Assembly: GCA_011947345.1 (NCBI GenBank)
Contig: JAAVTG010000067.1
Span: 1 to 64,000, forward strand
Reading direction: 5' to 3'
DNA length: 64,000 nucleotides
Origin: Phytophthora quininea
Lineage: Eukaryota > Oomycota > Peronosporomycetes > Peronosporales > Peronosporaceae
The position numbers and the translations under genes are program-made. This document shows positions 47,601 to 59,192 of this stretch, in pieces (the stretch's first letter is position 1; each line of letters begins with the position of its first letter). The notes under the pieces are model-generated. The model had not been told where the DNA came from. It did no database searches and worked only from the letters and a program-made list of their open reading frames with translations.

Positions 47601-50118
47601 CATGGCGGCACTGCCACCACCTGCGGCGCAACAGACGTCGGTCGCGTCGAGGTCTGCAAAATGCCGGGCCTTGTGTATGCGGCTTCGAGTCGCTGGCCGC
47701 CGTCTTCTGCGCTTGGGACTCGGCAAGCGGCCACGGATCCGTGCTCTAGCCGTCATGGCGGCACTGCCACCACCTGCGGCGCAACAGACGTCGGTCGCGT
47801 CGAGGTCTGCAAAATGCCGGGCCTTGTGTATGCGGCTTCGAGTCGCTGGCCGCCGTCTTCTGCGCTTGGGACTCGGCAAGCGGCCACGGATCCGTGCTCT
47901 AGCCGTCATGGCGGCACTGCCACCACCTGCGGCGCAACAGACGTCGGTCGCGTCGAGGTCTGCAAAATGCCGGGCCTTGTGTATGCGGCTTCGAGTCGCT
48001 GGCCGCCGTCTTCTGCGCTTGGGACTCGGCAAGCGGCCACGGATCCGTGCTCTAGCCGTCATGGCGGCACTGCCACCACCTGCGGCGCAACAGACGTCGG
48101 TCGCGTCGAGGTCTGCAAAATGCCGGGCCTTGTGTATGCGGCTTCGAGTCGCTGGCCGCCGTCTTCTGCGCTTGGGACTCGGCAAGCGGCCACGGATCCG
48201 TGCTCTAGCCGTCATGGCGGCACTGCCACCACCTGCGGCGCAACAGACGTCGGTCGCGTCGAGGTCTGCAAAATGCCGGGCCTTGTGTATGCGGCTTCGA
48301 GTCGCTGGCCGCCGTCTTCTGCGCTTGGGACTCGGCAAGCGGCCACGGATCCGTGCTCTAGCCGTCATGGCGGCACTGCCACCACCTGCGGCGCAACAGA
48401 CGTCGGTCGCGTCGAGGTCTGCAAAATGCCGGGCCTTGTGTATGCGGCTTCGAGTCGCTGGCCGCCGTCTTCTGCGCTTGGGACTCGGCAAGCGGCCACG
48501 GATCCGTGCTCTAGCCGTCATGGCGGCACTGCCACCACCTGCGGCGCAACAGACGTCGGTCGCGTCGAGGTCTGCAAAATGCCGGGCCTTGTGTATGCGG
48601 CTTCGAGTCGCTGGCCGCCGTCTTCTGCGCTTGGGACTCGGCAAGCGGCCACGGATCCGTGCTCTAGCCGTCATGGCGGCACTGCCACCACCTGCGGCGC
48701 AACAGACGTCGGTCGCGTCGAGGTCTGCAAAATGCCGGGCCTTGTGTATGCGGCTTCGAGTCGCTGGCCGCCGTCTTCTGCGCTTGGGACTCGGCAAGCG
48801 GCCACGGATCCGTGCTCTAGCCGTCATGGCGGCACTGCCACCACCTGCGGCGCAACAGACGTCGGTCGCGTCGAGGTCTGCAAAATGCCGGGCCTTGTGT
48901 ATGCGGCTTCGAGTCGCTGGCCGCCGTCTTCTGCGCTTGGGACTCGGCAAGCGGCCACGGATCCGTGCTCTAGCCGTCATGGCGGCACTGCCACCACCTG
49001 CGGCGCAACAGACGTCGGTCGCGTCGAGGTCTGCAAAATGCCGGGCCTTGTGTATGCGGCTTCGAGTCGCTGGCCGCCGTCTTCTGCGCTTGGGACTCGG
49101 CAAGCGGCCACGGATCCGTGCTCTAGCCGTCATGGCGGCACTGCCACCACCTGCGGCGCAACAGACGTCGGTCGCGTCGAGGTCTGCAAAATGCCGGGCC
49201 TTGTGTATGCGGCTTCGAGTCGCTGGCCGCCGTCTTCTGCGCTTGGGACTCGGCAAGCGGCCACGGATCCGTGCTCTAGCCGTCATGGCGGCACTGCCAC
49301 CACCTGCGGCGCAACAGACGTCGGTCGCGTCGAGGTCTGCAAAATGCCGGGCCTTGTGTATGCGGCTTCGAGTCGCTGGCCGCCGTCTTCTGCGCTTGGG
49401 ACTCGGCAAGCGGCCACGGATCCGTGCTCTAGCCGTCATGGCGGCACTGCCACCACCTGCGGCGCAACAGACGTCGGTCGCGTCGAGGTCTGCAAAAGGC
49501 CGGGCCTTGTGTATGCGGCTTCGAGTCGCTGGCCGCCGTCTTCTGCGCTTGGGACTCGGCAAGCGGCCACGGATCCGTGCTCTAGCCGTCATGGCGGCAC
49601 TGCCACCACCTGCGGCGCAACAGACGTCGGTCGCGTCGAGGTCTGCAAAATGCCGGGCCTTGTGTATGCGGCTTCGAGTCGCTGGCCGCCGTCTTCTGCG
49701 CTTGGGACTCGGCAAGCGGCCACGGATCCGTGCTCTAGCCGTCATGGCGGCACTGCCACCACCTGCGGCGCAACAGACGTCGGTCGCGTCGAGGTCTGCA
49801 AAATGCCGGGCCTTGTGTATGCGGCTTCGAGTCGCTGGCCGCCGTCTTCTGCGCTTGGGACTCGGCAAGCGGCCACGGATCCGTGCTCTAGCCGTCATGG
49901 CGGCACTGCCACCACCTGCGGCGCAACAGACGTCGGTCGCGTCGAGGTCTGCAAAATGCCGGGCCTTGTGTATGCGGCTTCGAGTCGCTGGCCGCCGTCT
50001 TCTGCGCTTGGGACTCGGCAAGCGGCCACGGATCCGTGCTCTAGCCGTCATGGCGGCACTGCCACCACCTGCGGCGCAACAGACGTCGGTCGCGTCGAGG
50101 TCTGCAAAAGGTCGGGCC
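44519..50118 (+). repeat. 153-bp satellite, array 2 (37 copies)
   Basis: GATCCGTGCTCTAGCC repeats from 44523 to 50031, exactly 36 steps of 153 bp without an indel. Only two substitutions were noticed inside (AAAATGCCGGG to AAAAGGCCGGG near 49496, and AAAAGGTCGGG in the last unit). Because 153 = 3 x 51 and the unit lacks stops in three of six frames, ORFs of about 1,900 codons run through it on both strands. I regard these as satellite artefacts. Each unit carries the 10-bp palindrome ACGGATCCGT. Confidence 0.98.
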
Positions 50119-50438
50119 TTACTCACCAGGCGGGTAACAGATAGTCGTGTTCTTGTAGATTTGACGCGTAAATATCCATCACTCACGGGTCTGTAATCTG
50201 ACAGAGTACGTGTGCAGCAGATGTATGGGATGTCGTGGGCGTTAGCGGTACTGTCGTATTGTACGGAACTTCGATCGGTGGCAAGTTACGGCATCATAAT
50301 TTGCAGCAGGCTTGGTGTGGATGTGCGACGATATTTCTGTCCTGTCCGAGATAAGTTGCAGCGGCACTTCTGTACATGGAACAGAGTTCGTTTACTAGGG
50401 AAATACAGCGACAAAGACATATGGATTATTTAAGAGTT
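50119..50438. other. Unique spacer between satellite and telobox gene
   Basis: No repeat or recognised gene. It would contain the 3' untranslated region of the minus-strand gene ending at 50439. Short open frames (50212-50433) carry no motif. Confidence 0.5.
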
Positions 50439-51412
50439 TTACGAGATCTTGCCGTACTTGACCATGTTGCGGTACTTGTCTTTCAAATCAACGTTAGTCC
50501 TGCCATGAAGTTCATTCACAAACCTAGCTTTAATGAGCTTCCACTTGTTCATGAACGCTCCGTACAGAGCGATACCCTGAATTAGGGCAGATTCTTCTTC
50601 CTCCGTCCAGCGCTTCTTCTGTTTTCGTCGCCCAGGACTTGCTCCAAACCCAATTTCAGCCGGGTCGAAGCTATTGATATCGCTGTCAGGGCTAGCTCGT
50701 GTAGCCGTATCTGTCCTAGTAGCATGCAGACCAGTTACGGATACACTTGCTGCATCAGAGATCTGGATAGGAGATGATGGACTCGTCGCTTCTTCCTCAC
50801 CAATCCGGGGACTGACCTCTGCGTCGGGAGTCTGAACAGGAGACGCTGGATTCGCTGCTTCTTCATCACTGATTCGGGGACCAACGGCACTCCTGCTGGA
50901 TGCCACTGTTTCTGTTGCTAACACGCTCAGTGTGTTTAATTCCGGCGTGGAAGGTCGACCTAGGTACACTCGAGCCGATGCTGTTTCAACGCTACTTGAA
51001 ATTGTTTGGACTGAGTTCTGGTGGGTATCGTCAAACAATGTTCGTGCCGGTCCTTTATTTTTCTTTACATTGTAAAATGACAAATGGGTGAGATGTTATA
51101 CAGACGACGAAAGATAGTACCTTACCGGCGTTGGGTTTTGGAGAACGATACGCTGTCGTTCCGGCGTGTATAGCTGTAGTTTTTTCGGAAGTGTTCATGC
51201 ATACTGGCTGCTGAGTGAGATGTAATGCCTTCCTTCTCTGCCTGACGCCAAAATTTAATGCCAATGCTGTCCGGAGCCTTCCACCCGCAAGTGCGTGCAA
51301 ACCCAATCATGCGCGCGTCCTCTTCGATCGTGTACTTCAGTCGACGGCGTGGAACCTCTTCGCCTCCGCCATCCCGAGATGCCAACACGGTGCCTCTCTT
51401 TCTTGTCTTCAT
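50439..51412 (-). CDS. Putative telomere-binding protein: Rap1-type Myb plus telobox Myb
   Basis: Two minus-strand exon-like frames, 51412-51122 and about 51083-50439. The first starts MKTRKRGTV and contains RLKYTIEEDARMIGFAR, FWRQAEKEGITSHS and MHEHFRKNY, the pattern of the Rap1 (TERF2IP-type) Myb domain. The second has a Ser/Pro/Glu-rich linker with two tandem copies of a PRI(S/G)(D/E)EEA..P.SP(V/I)Q block. It ends with a Myb domain, KKRWTEEEESALIQGIALYG, and the telobox NVDLKDKYRNM, the DNA-recognition helix motif of TRF/Taz1-type double-strand telomere binders. About 300 residues in all. The join is unresolved: GTAAGG near 51126 to an AG near 51000, or GTATCG near 51152 to TGTAAAG near 51063, would each keep frame. 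TTTTCCAG directly before the ATG hints at an upstream exon. No BRCT domain is seen. The role in telomere capping is inferred from domains only. Confidence 0.7.
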
Positions 51413-51711
51413 CTGGAAAATGATTAATGGTCAGTTACCAACCAGTGAGACTGCGCTGATAGCCGGAATCGCAAGCCGGAATGGAGGGGAAGGGTACGGA
51501 TCAGCTGCGACGCTGTCTGCTGTGGTGTCTAAAAAATTCGCGAAAAGAAGGTTTTGATATAATGCACTTTTGCTGATAATACCTATAAACGATTGCAAAA
51601 TACTCTTCTGGGTCTTATCCACATGATGGTCCCTGCGACTGGTAAATCTGGTAGCGTCTGCATGTGAAGTTGTTGCACCTGACCACTGCAGCTTTGTAAA
51701 ATGCCAAATGA
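51413..51711. other. Upstream region of the telobox gene
   Basis: Holds the presumed promoter and possibly an upstream exon of the minus-strand gene. A 100-codon minus frame (51431-51733) has no recognised motif. No core promoter element is clear. Confidence 0.4.
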
Positions 51712-52155
51712 CTCCAAACTCGTGCTTTATCATCGTCGATGTTTATCTGCAATTGGATTTCAATTTGGAGTCAGTTCACTTGAAGAAACGAGCCCAGTGT
51801 ATCTTGGCCCCTTCTGACTCCCGCCGCGGTGATTTCACGTACGCCAAGTCAGCTGCAGCAACTGGCTTTTGTACACAACTGCTTTCTCTCTCTCCCTCTC
51901 TCTCTCACGAAATTTTTAGTAGCGCCTCAAAGGTAAAACATGCTTCAAATATGTACATTCCTCCAGAAAGAGTCACAAACGCAATCCTTGTGACACGGTC
52001 GTAGCTGGTAATAACCGCGTCCTCACCCATCAGCCAGCACTGAGCGCCACAAACCGATCAGATACAAATCATGGCTAGTGGCACCGATCCGTGCTCTAGC
52101 CGTCATGGCGGCACTGCCACCACCTGCGGCGCAACAGACATCGGTCGTGTCGTGG
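51712..52155. repeat. Approx. 450-bp dispersed module, copy 2, with one partial satellite unit
   Basis: Same module as 44150-44600 and same orientation. The left half is diverged (several substitutions and an indel around GGTGATTTCACGTACGCC), while the right 200 bp from ACGAAATTTTTAGTAGCGCC are almost identical. It ends with a single partial 153-bp unit (GATCCGTGCTC at 52086) that stops at about 52155, with no array behind it. Confidence 0.88.
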
Positions 52156-52370
52156 TGGGAAGAGGCTCTAGTAAAAGCGTTGAAAGCATGAATGATACAT
52201 GCTAAATGCCAGGCTTGGCAGCCGGAATTGCGTATCGTTCGGGATGGGAATCATAAGTGGCCAGGATTCACTTGGCTCGTTTCTTCCAGTGAACCGCCTC
52301 CAAACGTAGAGGTATCGACGACGGGGTAGCATGAATTTCAATACATTTCCCAATTTTTCACTAAGGTACA

Positions 52371-53187
52371 ATGGTCAAGCGCAACAGTGTCAGGTGTAGA
52401 TACTACCCGGCTTGCCCCTCGACGTTTGACCGCGTCGACCGCAGGGACAAACATGTCATTAAGGTCCACGGAGGTGAGGGGAGAGTGTTCTGCAAGAAGT
52501 GCTCCACCTTAAAATTCTTCGCGAGCAAGAGATCACTCTGGAACCACATGAAGAATCTTCATTCGTACAAGAAGTGTGACTACTGCTTTCAAGAGTTCCG
52601 CCCAAGACGCTGCTCTTCTCATCAGCGCAATTGCCCAGCGCGTCCAGTCGCCATTCCCAGCATTGATGTCAGTATCGACTACGACAAGAGATGTGATCAA
52701 CCAACGGCTTTTCGTCCCGAAGTGGTGCCACGCCCTGAGACCTCTTGTGGCAAATGTCGGGCTGAGCACAACGCCCCAGCGATGGTATCTATCAGAGGTC
52801 GTGTTGAGGATTTTATCGCGTACGCCAAGAACCCAAATGCCCTGGGATTCTCAGGTCGCGCTAAAGGTCCGGATTACATCGAAAAGTTTCGCACAGTGCT
52901 GGGCAAGCTGGGGGTGTATTTCAGCATGGACGAAAATGAAACAATGAAGCTACTCAACAGTAACCAAGCCGCTCTTGCAAGACGATTCGATCCAGAAACG
53001 CTGGATGGATTCCTTCGGTTTATGGGGACAGCTGCCGCGGGCAACGAAAGTCTTGACCCCAGCACACGTTACAACCAGCTTCTTCCTTTCAGAGACTTCT
53101 TAAAATGGCTGGTAGAGATCAAGCAACTATCATCACTAGGATTTGTGGCAAACTTGATTGCAATCACAACGGAAAAAGTCGGCTTGG
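52371..53187 (+). pseudogene. C2H2 zinc-finger / recombinase-like gene cut by satellite
   Basis: The frame starts MVKRNSVRCRYYPAC (ATG 52371). It has three zinc-finger-like units: C-X4-C...HVIKVH, CKKC...HMKNLH and CDYC...HQRNC. After a linker with CGKC it shows a helical region: FRTVLGKLGVYFS, LDGFLRFMGTAAAG, TRYNQLLPFRDFLKWLVE. This looks like the core-binding (SAM-like) domain that precedes a tyrosine-recombinase catalytic domain, as in Crypton-type elements; that is inference. The reading runs in frame into the 153-bp satellite at 53187 (GLDSKPHTQG), so the catalytic half is missing. Sequence after the array (59016 on) does not obviously continue it. Real protein length is unknown. Confidence 0.6.
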
Positions 53188-56100
53188 ACTCGAAGCCGCA
53201 TACACAAGGCCCGGCATTTTGCAGACCTCGACGCGACCGACGTCTGTTGCGCCGCAGGTGGTGGCAGTGCCGCCATGACGGCTAGAGCACGGATCCGTGG
53301 CCGCTTGCCGAGTCCCAAGCGCAGAAGACGGCGGCCAGCGACTCGAAGCCGCATACACAAGGCCCGGCATTTTGCAGACCTCGACGCGACCGACGTCTGT
53401 TGCGCCGCAGGTGGTGGCAGTGCCGCCATGACGGCTAGAGCACGGATCCGTGGCCGCTTGCCGAGTCCCAAGCGCAGAAGACGGCGGCCAGCGACTCGAA
53501 GCCGCATACACAAGGCCCGGCATTTTGCAGACCTCGACGCGACCGACGTCTGTTGCGCCGCAGGTGGTGGCAGTGCCGCCATGACGGCTAGAGCACGGAT
53601 CCGTGGCCGCTTGCCGAGTCCCAAGCGCAGAAGACGGCGGCCAGCGACTCGAAGCCGCATACACAAGGCCCGGCATTTTGCAGACCTCGACGCGACCGAC
53701 GTCTGTTGCGCCGCAGGTGGTGGCAGTGCCGCCATGACGGCTAGAGCACGGATCCGTGGCCGCTTGCCGAGTCCCAAGCGCAGAAGACGGCGGCCAGCGA
53801 CTCGAAGCCGCATACACAAGGCCCGGCATTTTGCAGACCTCGACGCGACCGACGTCTGTTGCGCCGCAGGTGGTGGCAGTGCCGCCATGACGGCTAGAGC
53901 ACGGATCCGTGGCCGCTTGCCGAGTCCCAAGCGCAGAAGACGGCGGCCAGCGACTCGAAGCCGCATACACAAGGCCCGGCATTTTGCAGACCTCGACGCG
54001 ACCGACGTCTGTTGCGCCGCAGGTGGTGGCAGTGCCGCCATGACGGCTAGAGCACGGATCCGTGGCCGCTTGCCGAGTCCCAAGCGCAGAAGACGGCGGC
54101 CAGCGACTCGAAGCCGCATACACAAGGCCCGGCATTTTGCAGACCTCGACGCGACCGACGTCTGTTGCGCCGCAGGTGGTGGCAGTGCCGCCATGACGGC
54201 TAGAGCACGGATCCGTGGCCGCTTGCCGAGTCCCAAGCGCAGAAGACGGCGGCCAGCGACTCGAAGCCGCATACACAAGGCCCGGCATTTTGCAGACCTC
54301 GACGCGACCGACGTCTGTTGCGCCGCAGGTGGTGGCAGTGCCGCCATGACGGCTAGAGCACGGATCCGTGGCCGCTTGCCGAGTCCCAAGCGCAGAAGAC
54401 GGCGGCCAGCGACTCGAAGCCGCATACACAAGGCCCGGCATTTTGCAGACCTCGACGCGACCGACGTCTGTTGCGCCGCAGGTGGTGGCAGTGCCGCCAT
54501 GACGGCTAGAGCACGGATCCGTGGCCGCTTGCCGAGTCCCAAGCGCAGAAGACGGCGGCCAGCGACTCGAAGCCGCATACACAAGGCCCGGCATTTTGCA
54601 GACCTCGACGCGACCGACGTCTGTTGCGCCGCAGGTGGTGGCAGTGCCGCCATGACGGCTAGAGCACGGATCCGTGGCCGCTTGCCGAGTCCCAAGCGCA
54701 GAAGACGGCGGCCAGCGACTCGAAGCCGCATACACAAGGCCCGGCATTTTGCAGACCTCGACGCGACCGACGTCTGTTGCGCCGCAGGTGGTGGCAGTGC
54801 CGCCATGACGGCTAGAGCACGGATCCGTGGCCGCTTGCCGAGTCCCAAGCGCAGAAGACGGCGGCCAGCGACTCGAAGCCGCATACACAAGGCCCGGCAT
54901 TTTGCAGACCTCGACGCGACCGACGTCTGTTGCGCCGCAGGTGGTGGCAGTGCCGCCATGACGGCTAGAGCACGGATCCGTGGCCGCTTGCCGAGTCCCA
55001 AGCGCAGAAGACGGCGGCCAGCGACTCGAAGCCGCATACACAAGGCCCGGCATTTTGCAGACCTCGACGCGACCGACGTCTGTTGCGCCGCAGGTGGTGG
55101 CAGTGCCGCCATGACGGCTAGAGCACGGATCCGTGGCCGCTTGCCGAGTCCCAAGCGCAGAAGACGGCGGCCAGCGACTCGAAGCCGCATACACAAGGCC
55201 CGGCATTTTGCAGACCTCGACGCGACCGACGTCTGTTGCGCCGCAGGTGGTGGCAGTGCCGCCATGACGGCTAGAGCACGGATCCGTGGCCGCTTGCCGA
55301 GTCCCAAGCGCAGAAGACGGCGGCCAGCGACTCGAAGCCGCATACACAAGGCCCGGCATTTTGCAGACCTCGACGCGACCGACGTCTGTTGCGCCGCAGG
55401 TGGTGGCAGTGCCGCCATGACGGCTAGAGCACGGATCCGTGGCCGCTTGCCGAGTCCCAAGCGCAGAAGACGGCGGCCAGCGACTCGAAGCCGCATACAC
55501 AAGGCCCGGCATTTTGCAGACCTCGACGCGACCGACGTCTGTTGCGCCGCAGGTGGTGGCAGTGCCGCCATGACGGCTAGAGCACGGATCCGTGGCCGCT
55601 TGCCGAGTCCCAAGCGCAGAAGACGGCGGCCAGCGACTCGAAGCCGCATACACAAGGCCCGGCATTTTGCAGACCTCGACGCGACCGACGTCTGTTGCGC
55701 CGCAGGTGGTGGCAGTGCCGCCATGACGGCTAGAGCACGGATCCGTGGCCGCTTGCCGAGTCCCAAGCGCAGAAGACGGCGGCCAGCGACTCGAAGCCGC
55801 ATACACAAGGCCCGGCATTTTGCAGACCTCGACGCGACCGACGTCTGTTGCGCCGCAGGTGGTGGCAGTGCCGCCATGACGGCTAGAGCACGGATCCGTG
55901 GCCGCTTGCCGAGTCCCAAGCGCAGAAGACGGCGGCCAGCGACTCGAAGCCGCATACACAAGGCCCGGCATTTTGCAGACCTCGACGCGACCGACGTCTG
56001 TTGCGCCGCAGGTGGTGGCAGTGCCGCCATGACGGCTAGAGCACGGATCCGTGGCCGCTTGCCGAGTCCCAAGCGCAGAAGACGGCGGCCAGCGACTCGA

Positions 56101-59015
56101 AGCCGCATACACAAGGCCCGGCATTTTGCAGACCTCGACGCGACCGACGTCTGTTGCGCCGCAGGTGGTGGCAGTGCCGCCATGACGGCTAGAGCACGGA
56201 TCCGTGGCCGCTTGCCGAGTCCCAAGCGCAGAAGACGGCGGCCAGCGACTCGAAGCCGCATACACAAGGCCCGGCATTTTGCAGACCTCGACGCGACCGA
56301 CGTCTGTTGCGCCGCAGGTGGTGGCAGTGCCGCCATGACGGCTAGAGCACGGATCCGTGGCCGCTTGCCGAGTCCCAAGCGCAGAAGACGGCGGCCAGCG
56401 ACTCGAAGCCGCATACACAAGGCCCGGCATTTTGCAGACCTCGACGCGACCGACGTCTGTTGCGCCGCAGGTGGTGGCAGTGCCGCCATGACGGCTAGAG
56501 CACGGATCCGTGGCCGCTTGCCGAGTCCCAAGCGCAGAAGACGGCGGCCAGCGACTCGAAGCCGCATACACAAGGCCCGGCATTTTGCAGACCTCGACGC
56601 GACCGACGTCTGTTGCGCCGCAGGTGGTGGCAGTGCCGCCATGACGGCTAGAGCACGGATCCGTGGCCGCTTGCCGAGTCCCAAGCGCAGAAGACGGCGG
56701 CCAGCGACTCGAAGCCGCATACACAAGGCCCGGCATTTTGCAGACCTCGACGCGACCGACGTCTGTTGCGCCGCAGGTGGTGGCAGTGCCGCCATGACGG
56801 CTAGAGCACGGATCCGTGGCCGCTTGCCGAGTCCCAAGCGCAGAAGACGGCGGCCAGCGACTCGAAGCCGCATACACAAGGCCCGGCATTTTGCAGACCT
56901 CGACGCGACCGACGTCTGTTGCGCCGCAGGTGGTGGCAGTGCCGCCATGACGGCTAGAGCACGGATCCGTGGCCGCTTGCCGAGTCCCAAGCGCAGAAGA
57001 CGGCGGCCAGCGACTCGAAGCCGCATACACAAGGCCCGGCATTTTGCAGACCTCGACGCGACCGACGTCTGTTGCGCCGCAGGTGGTGGCAGTGCCGCCA
57101 TGACGGCTAGAGCACGGATCCGTGGCCGCTTGCCGAGTCCCAAGCGCAGAAGACGGCGGCCAGCGACTCGAAGCCGCATACACAAGGCCCGGCATTTTGC
57201 AGACCTCGACGCGACCGACGTCTGTTGCGCCGCAGGTGGTGGCAGTGCCGCCATGACGGCTAGAGCACGGATCCGTGGCCGCTTGCCGAGTCCCAAGCGC
57301 AGAAGACGGCGGCCAGCGACTCGAAGCCGCATACACAAGGCCCGGCATTTTGCAGACCTCGACGCGACCGACGTCTGTTGCGCCGCAGGTGGTGGCAGTG
57401 CCGCCATGACGGCTAGAGCACGGATCCGTGGCCGCTTGCCGAGTCCCAAGCGCAGAAGACGGCGGCCAGCGACTCGAAGCCGCATACACAAGGCCCGGCA
57501 TTTTGCAGACCTCGACGCGACCGACGTCTGTTGCGCCGCAGGTGGTGGCAGTGCCGCCATGACGGCTAGAGCACGGATCCGTGGCCGCTTGCCGAGTCCC
57601 AAGCGCAGAAGACGGCGGCCAGCGACTCGAAGCCGCATACACAAGGCCCGGCATTTTGCAGACCTCGACGCGACCGACGTCTGTTGCGCCGCAGGTGGTG
57701 GCAGTGCCGCCATGACGGCTAGAGCACGGATCCGTGGCCGCTTGCCGAGTCCCAAGCGCAGAAGACGGCGGCCAGCGACTCGAAGCCGCATACACAAGGC
57801 CCGGCATTTTGCAGACCTCGACGCGACCGACGTCTGTTGCGCCGCAGGTGGTGGCAGTGCCGCCATGACGGCTAGAGCACGGATCCGTGGCCGCTTGCCG
57901 AGTCCCAAGCGCAGAAGACGGCGGCCAGCGACTCGAAGCCGCATACACAAGGCCCGGCATTTTGCAGACCTCGACGCGACCGACGTCTGTTGCGCCGCAG
58001 GTGGTGGCAGTGCCGCCATGACGGCTAGAGCACGGATCCGTGGCCGCTTGCCGAGTCCCAAGCGCAGAAGACGGCGGCCAGCGACTCGAAGCCGCATACA
58101 CAAGGCCCGGCATTTTGCAGACCTCGACGCGACCGACGTCTGTTGCGCCGCAGGTGGTGGCAGTGCCGCCATGACGGCTAGAGCACGGATCCGTGGCCGC
58201 TTGCCGAGTCCCAAGCGCAGAAGACGGCGGCCAGCGACTCGAAGCCGCATACACAAGGCCCGGCATTTTGCAGACCTCGACGCGACCGACGTCTGTTGCG
58301 CCGCAGGTGGTGGCAGTGCCGCCATGACGGCTAGAGCACGGATCCGTGGCCGCTTGCCGAGTCCCAAGCGCAGAAGACGGCGGCCAGCGACTCGAAGCCG
58401 CATACACAAGGCCCGGCATTTTGCAGACCTCGACGCGACCGACGTCTGTTGCGCCGCAGGTGGTGGCAGTGCCGCCATGACGGCTAGAGCACGGATCCGT
58501 GGCCGCTTGCCGAGTCCCAAGCGCAGAAGACGGCGGCCAGCGACTCGAAGCCGCATACACAAGGCCCGGCATTTTGCAGACCTCGACGCGACCGACGTCT
58601 GTTGCGCCGCAGGTGGTGGCAGTGCCGCCATGACGGCTAGAGCACGGATCCGTGGCCGCTTGCCGAGTCCCAAGCGCAGAAGACGGCGGCCAGCGACTCG
58701 AAGCCGCATACACAAGGCCCGGCATTTTGCAGACCTCGACGCGACCGACGTCTGTTGCGCCGCAGGTGGTGGCAGTGCCGCCATGACGGCTAGAGCACGG
58801 ATCCGTGGCCGCTTGCCGAGTCCCAAGCGCAGAAGACGGCGGCCAGCGACTCGAAGCCGCATACACAAGGCCCGGCATTTTGCAGACCTCGACGCGACCG
58901 ACGTCTGTTGCGCCGCAGGTGGTGGCAGTGCCGCCATGACGGCTAGAGCACGGATCCGTGGCCGCTTGCCGAGTCCCAAGCGCAGAAGACGGCGGCCAGC
59001 GACTCGAAGCCGCAT
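53187..59015 (-). repeat. 153-bp satellite, array 3 (38 copies), inverted
   Basis: Same unit as arrays 1, 2 and 4 but in the opposite orientation. GGATCCGTGG occurs from 53291 to 58952, exactly 37 steps of 153 bp. The 15-mer GACTCGAAGCCGCAT lies at both edges (53187 and 59001), exactly 38 x 153 = 5814 bp apart. The array is therefore a whole number of units bounded by a direct repeat. No internal substitution was noticed. Stop-free frames of about 1,900-1,990 codons are artefacts of the period. Confidence 0.98.
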
Positions 59016-59192
59016 CAACGTTTGGAAGGTTATTAAAGAGACTATATGCAGTAAGAGCTTAGAGTGGTGCGAGCTAGAGATCAACTTCTGCGATATCGTG
59101 TTTTGTAAGCTAGTTATTTTTTTTTTAATTGTTTAATGGGGTGACTACTTACATGTTGAGAACTTTCATTTCACCAGAAGGCCACTGGGGTG

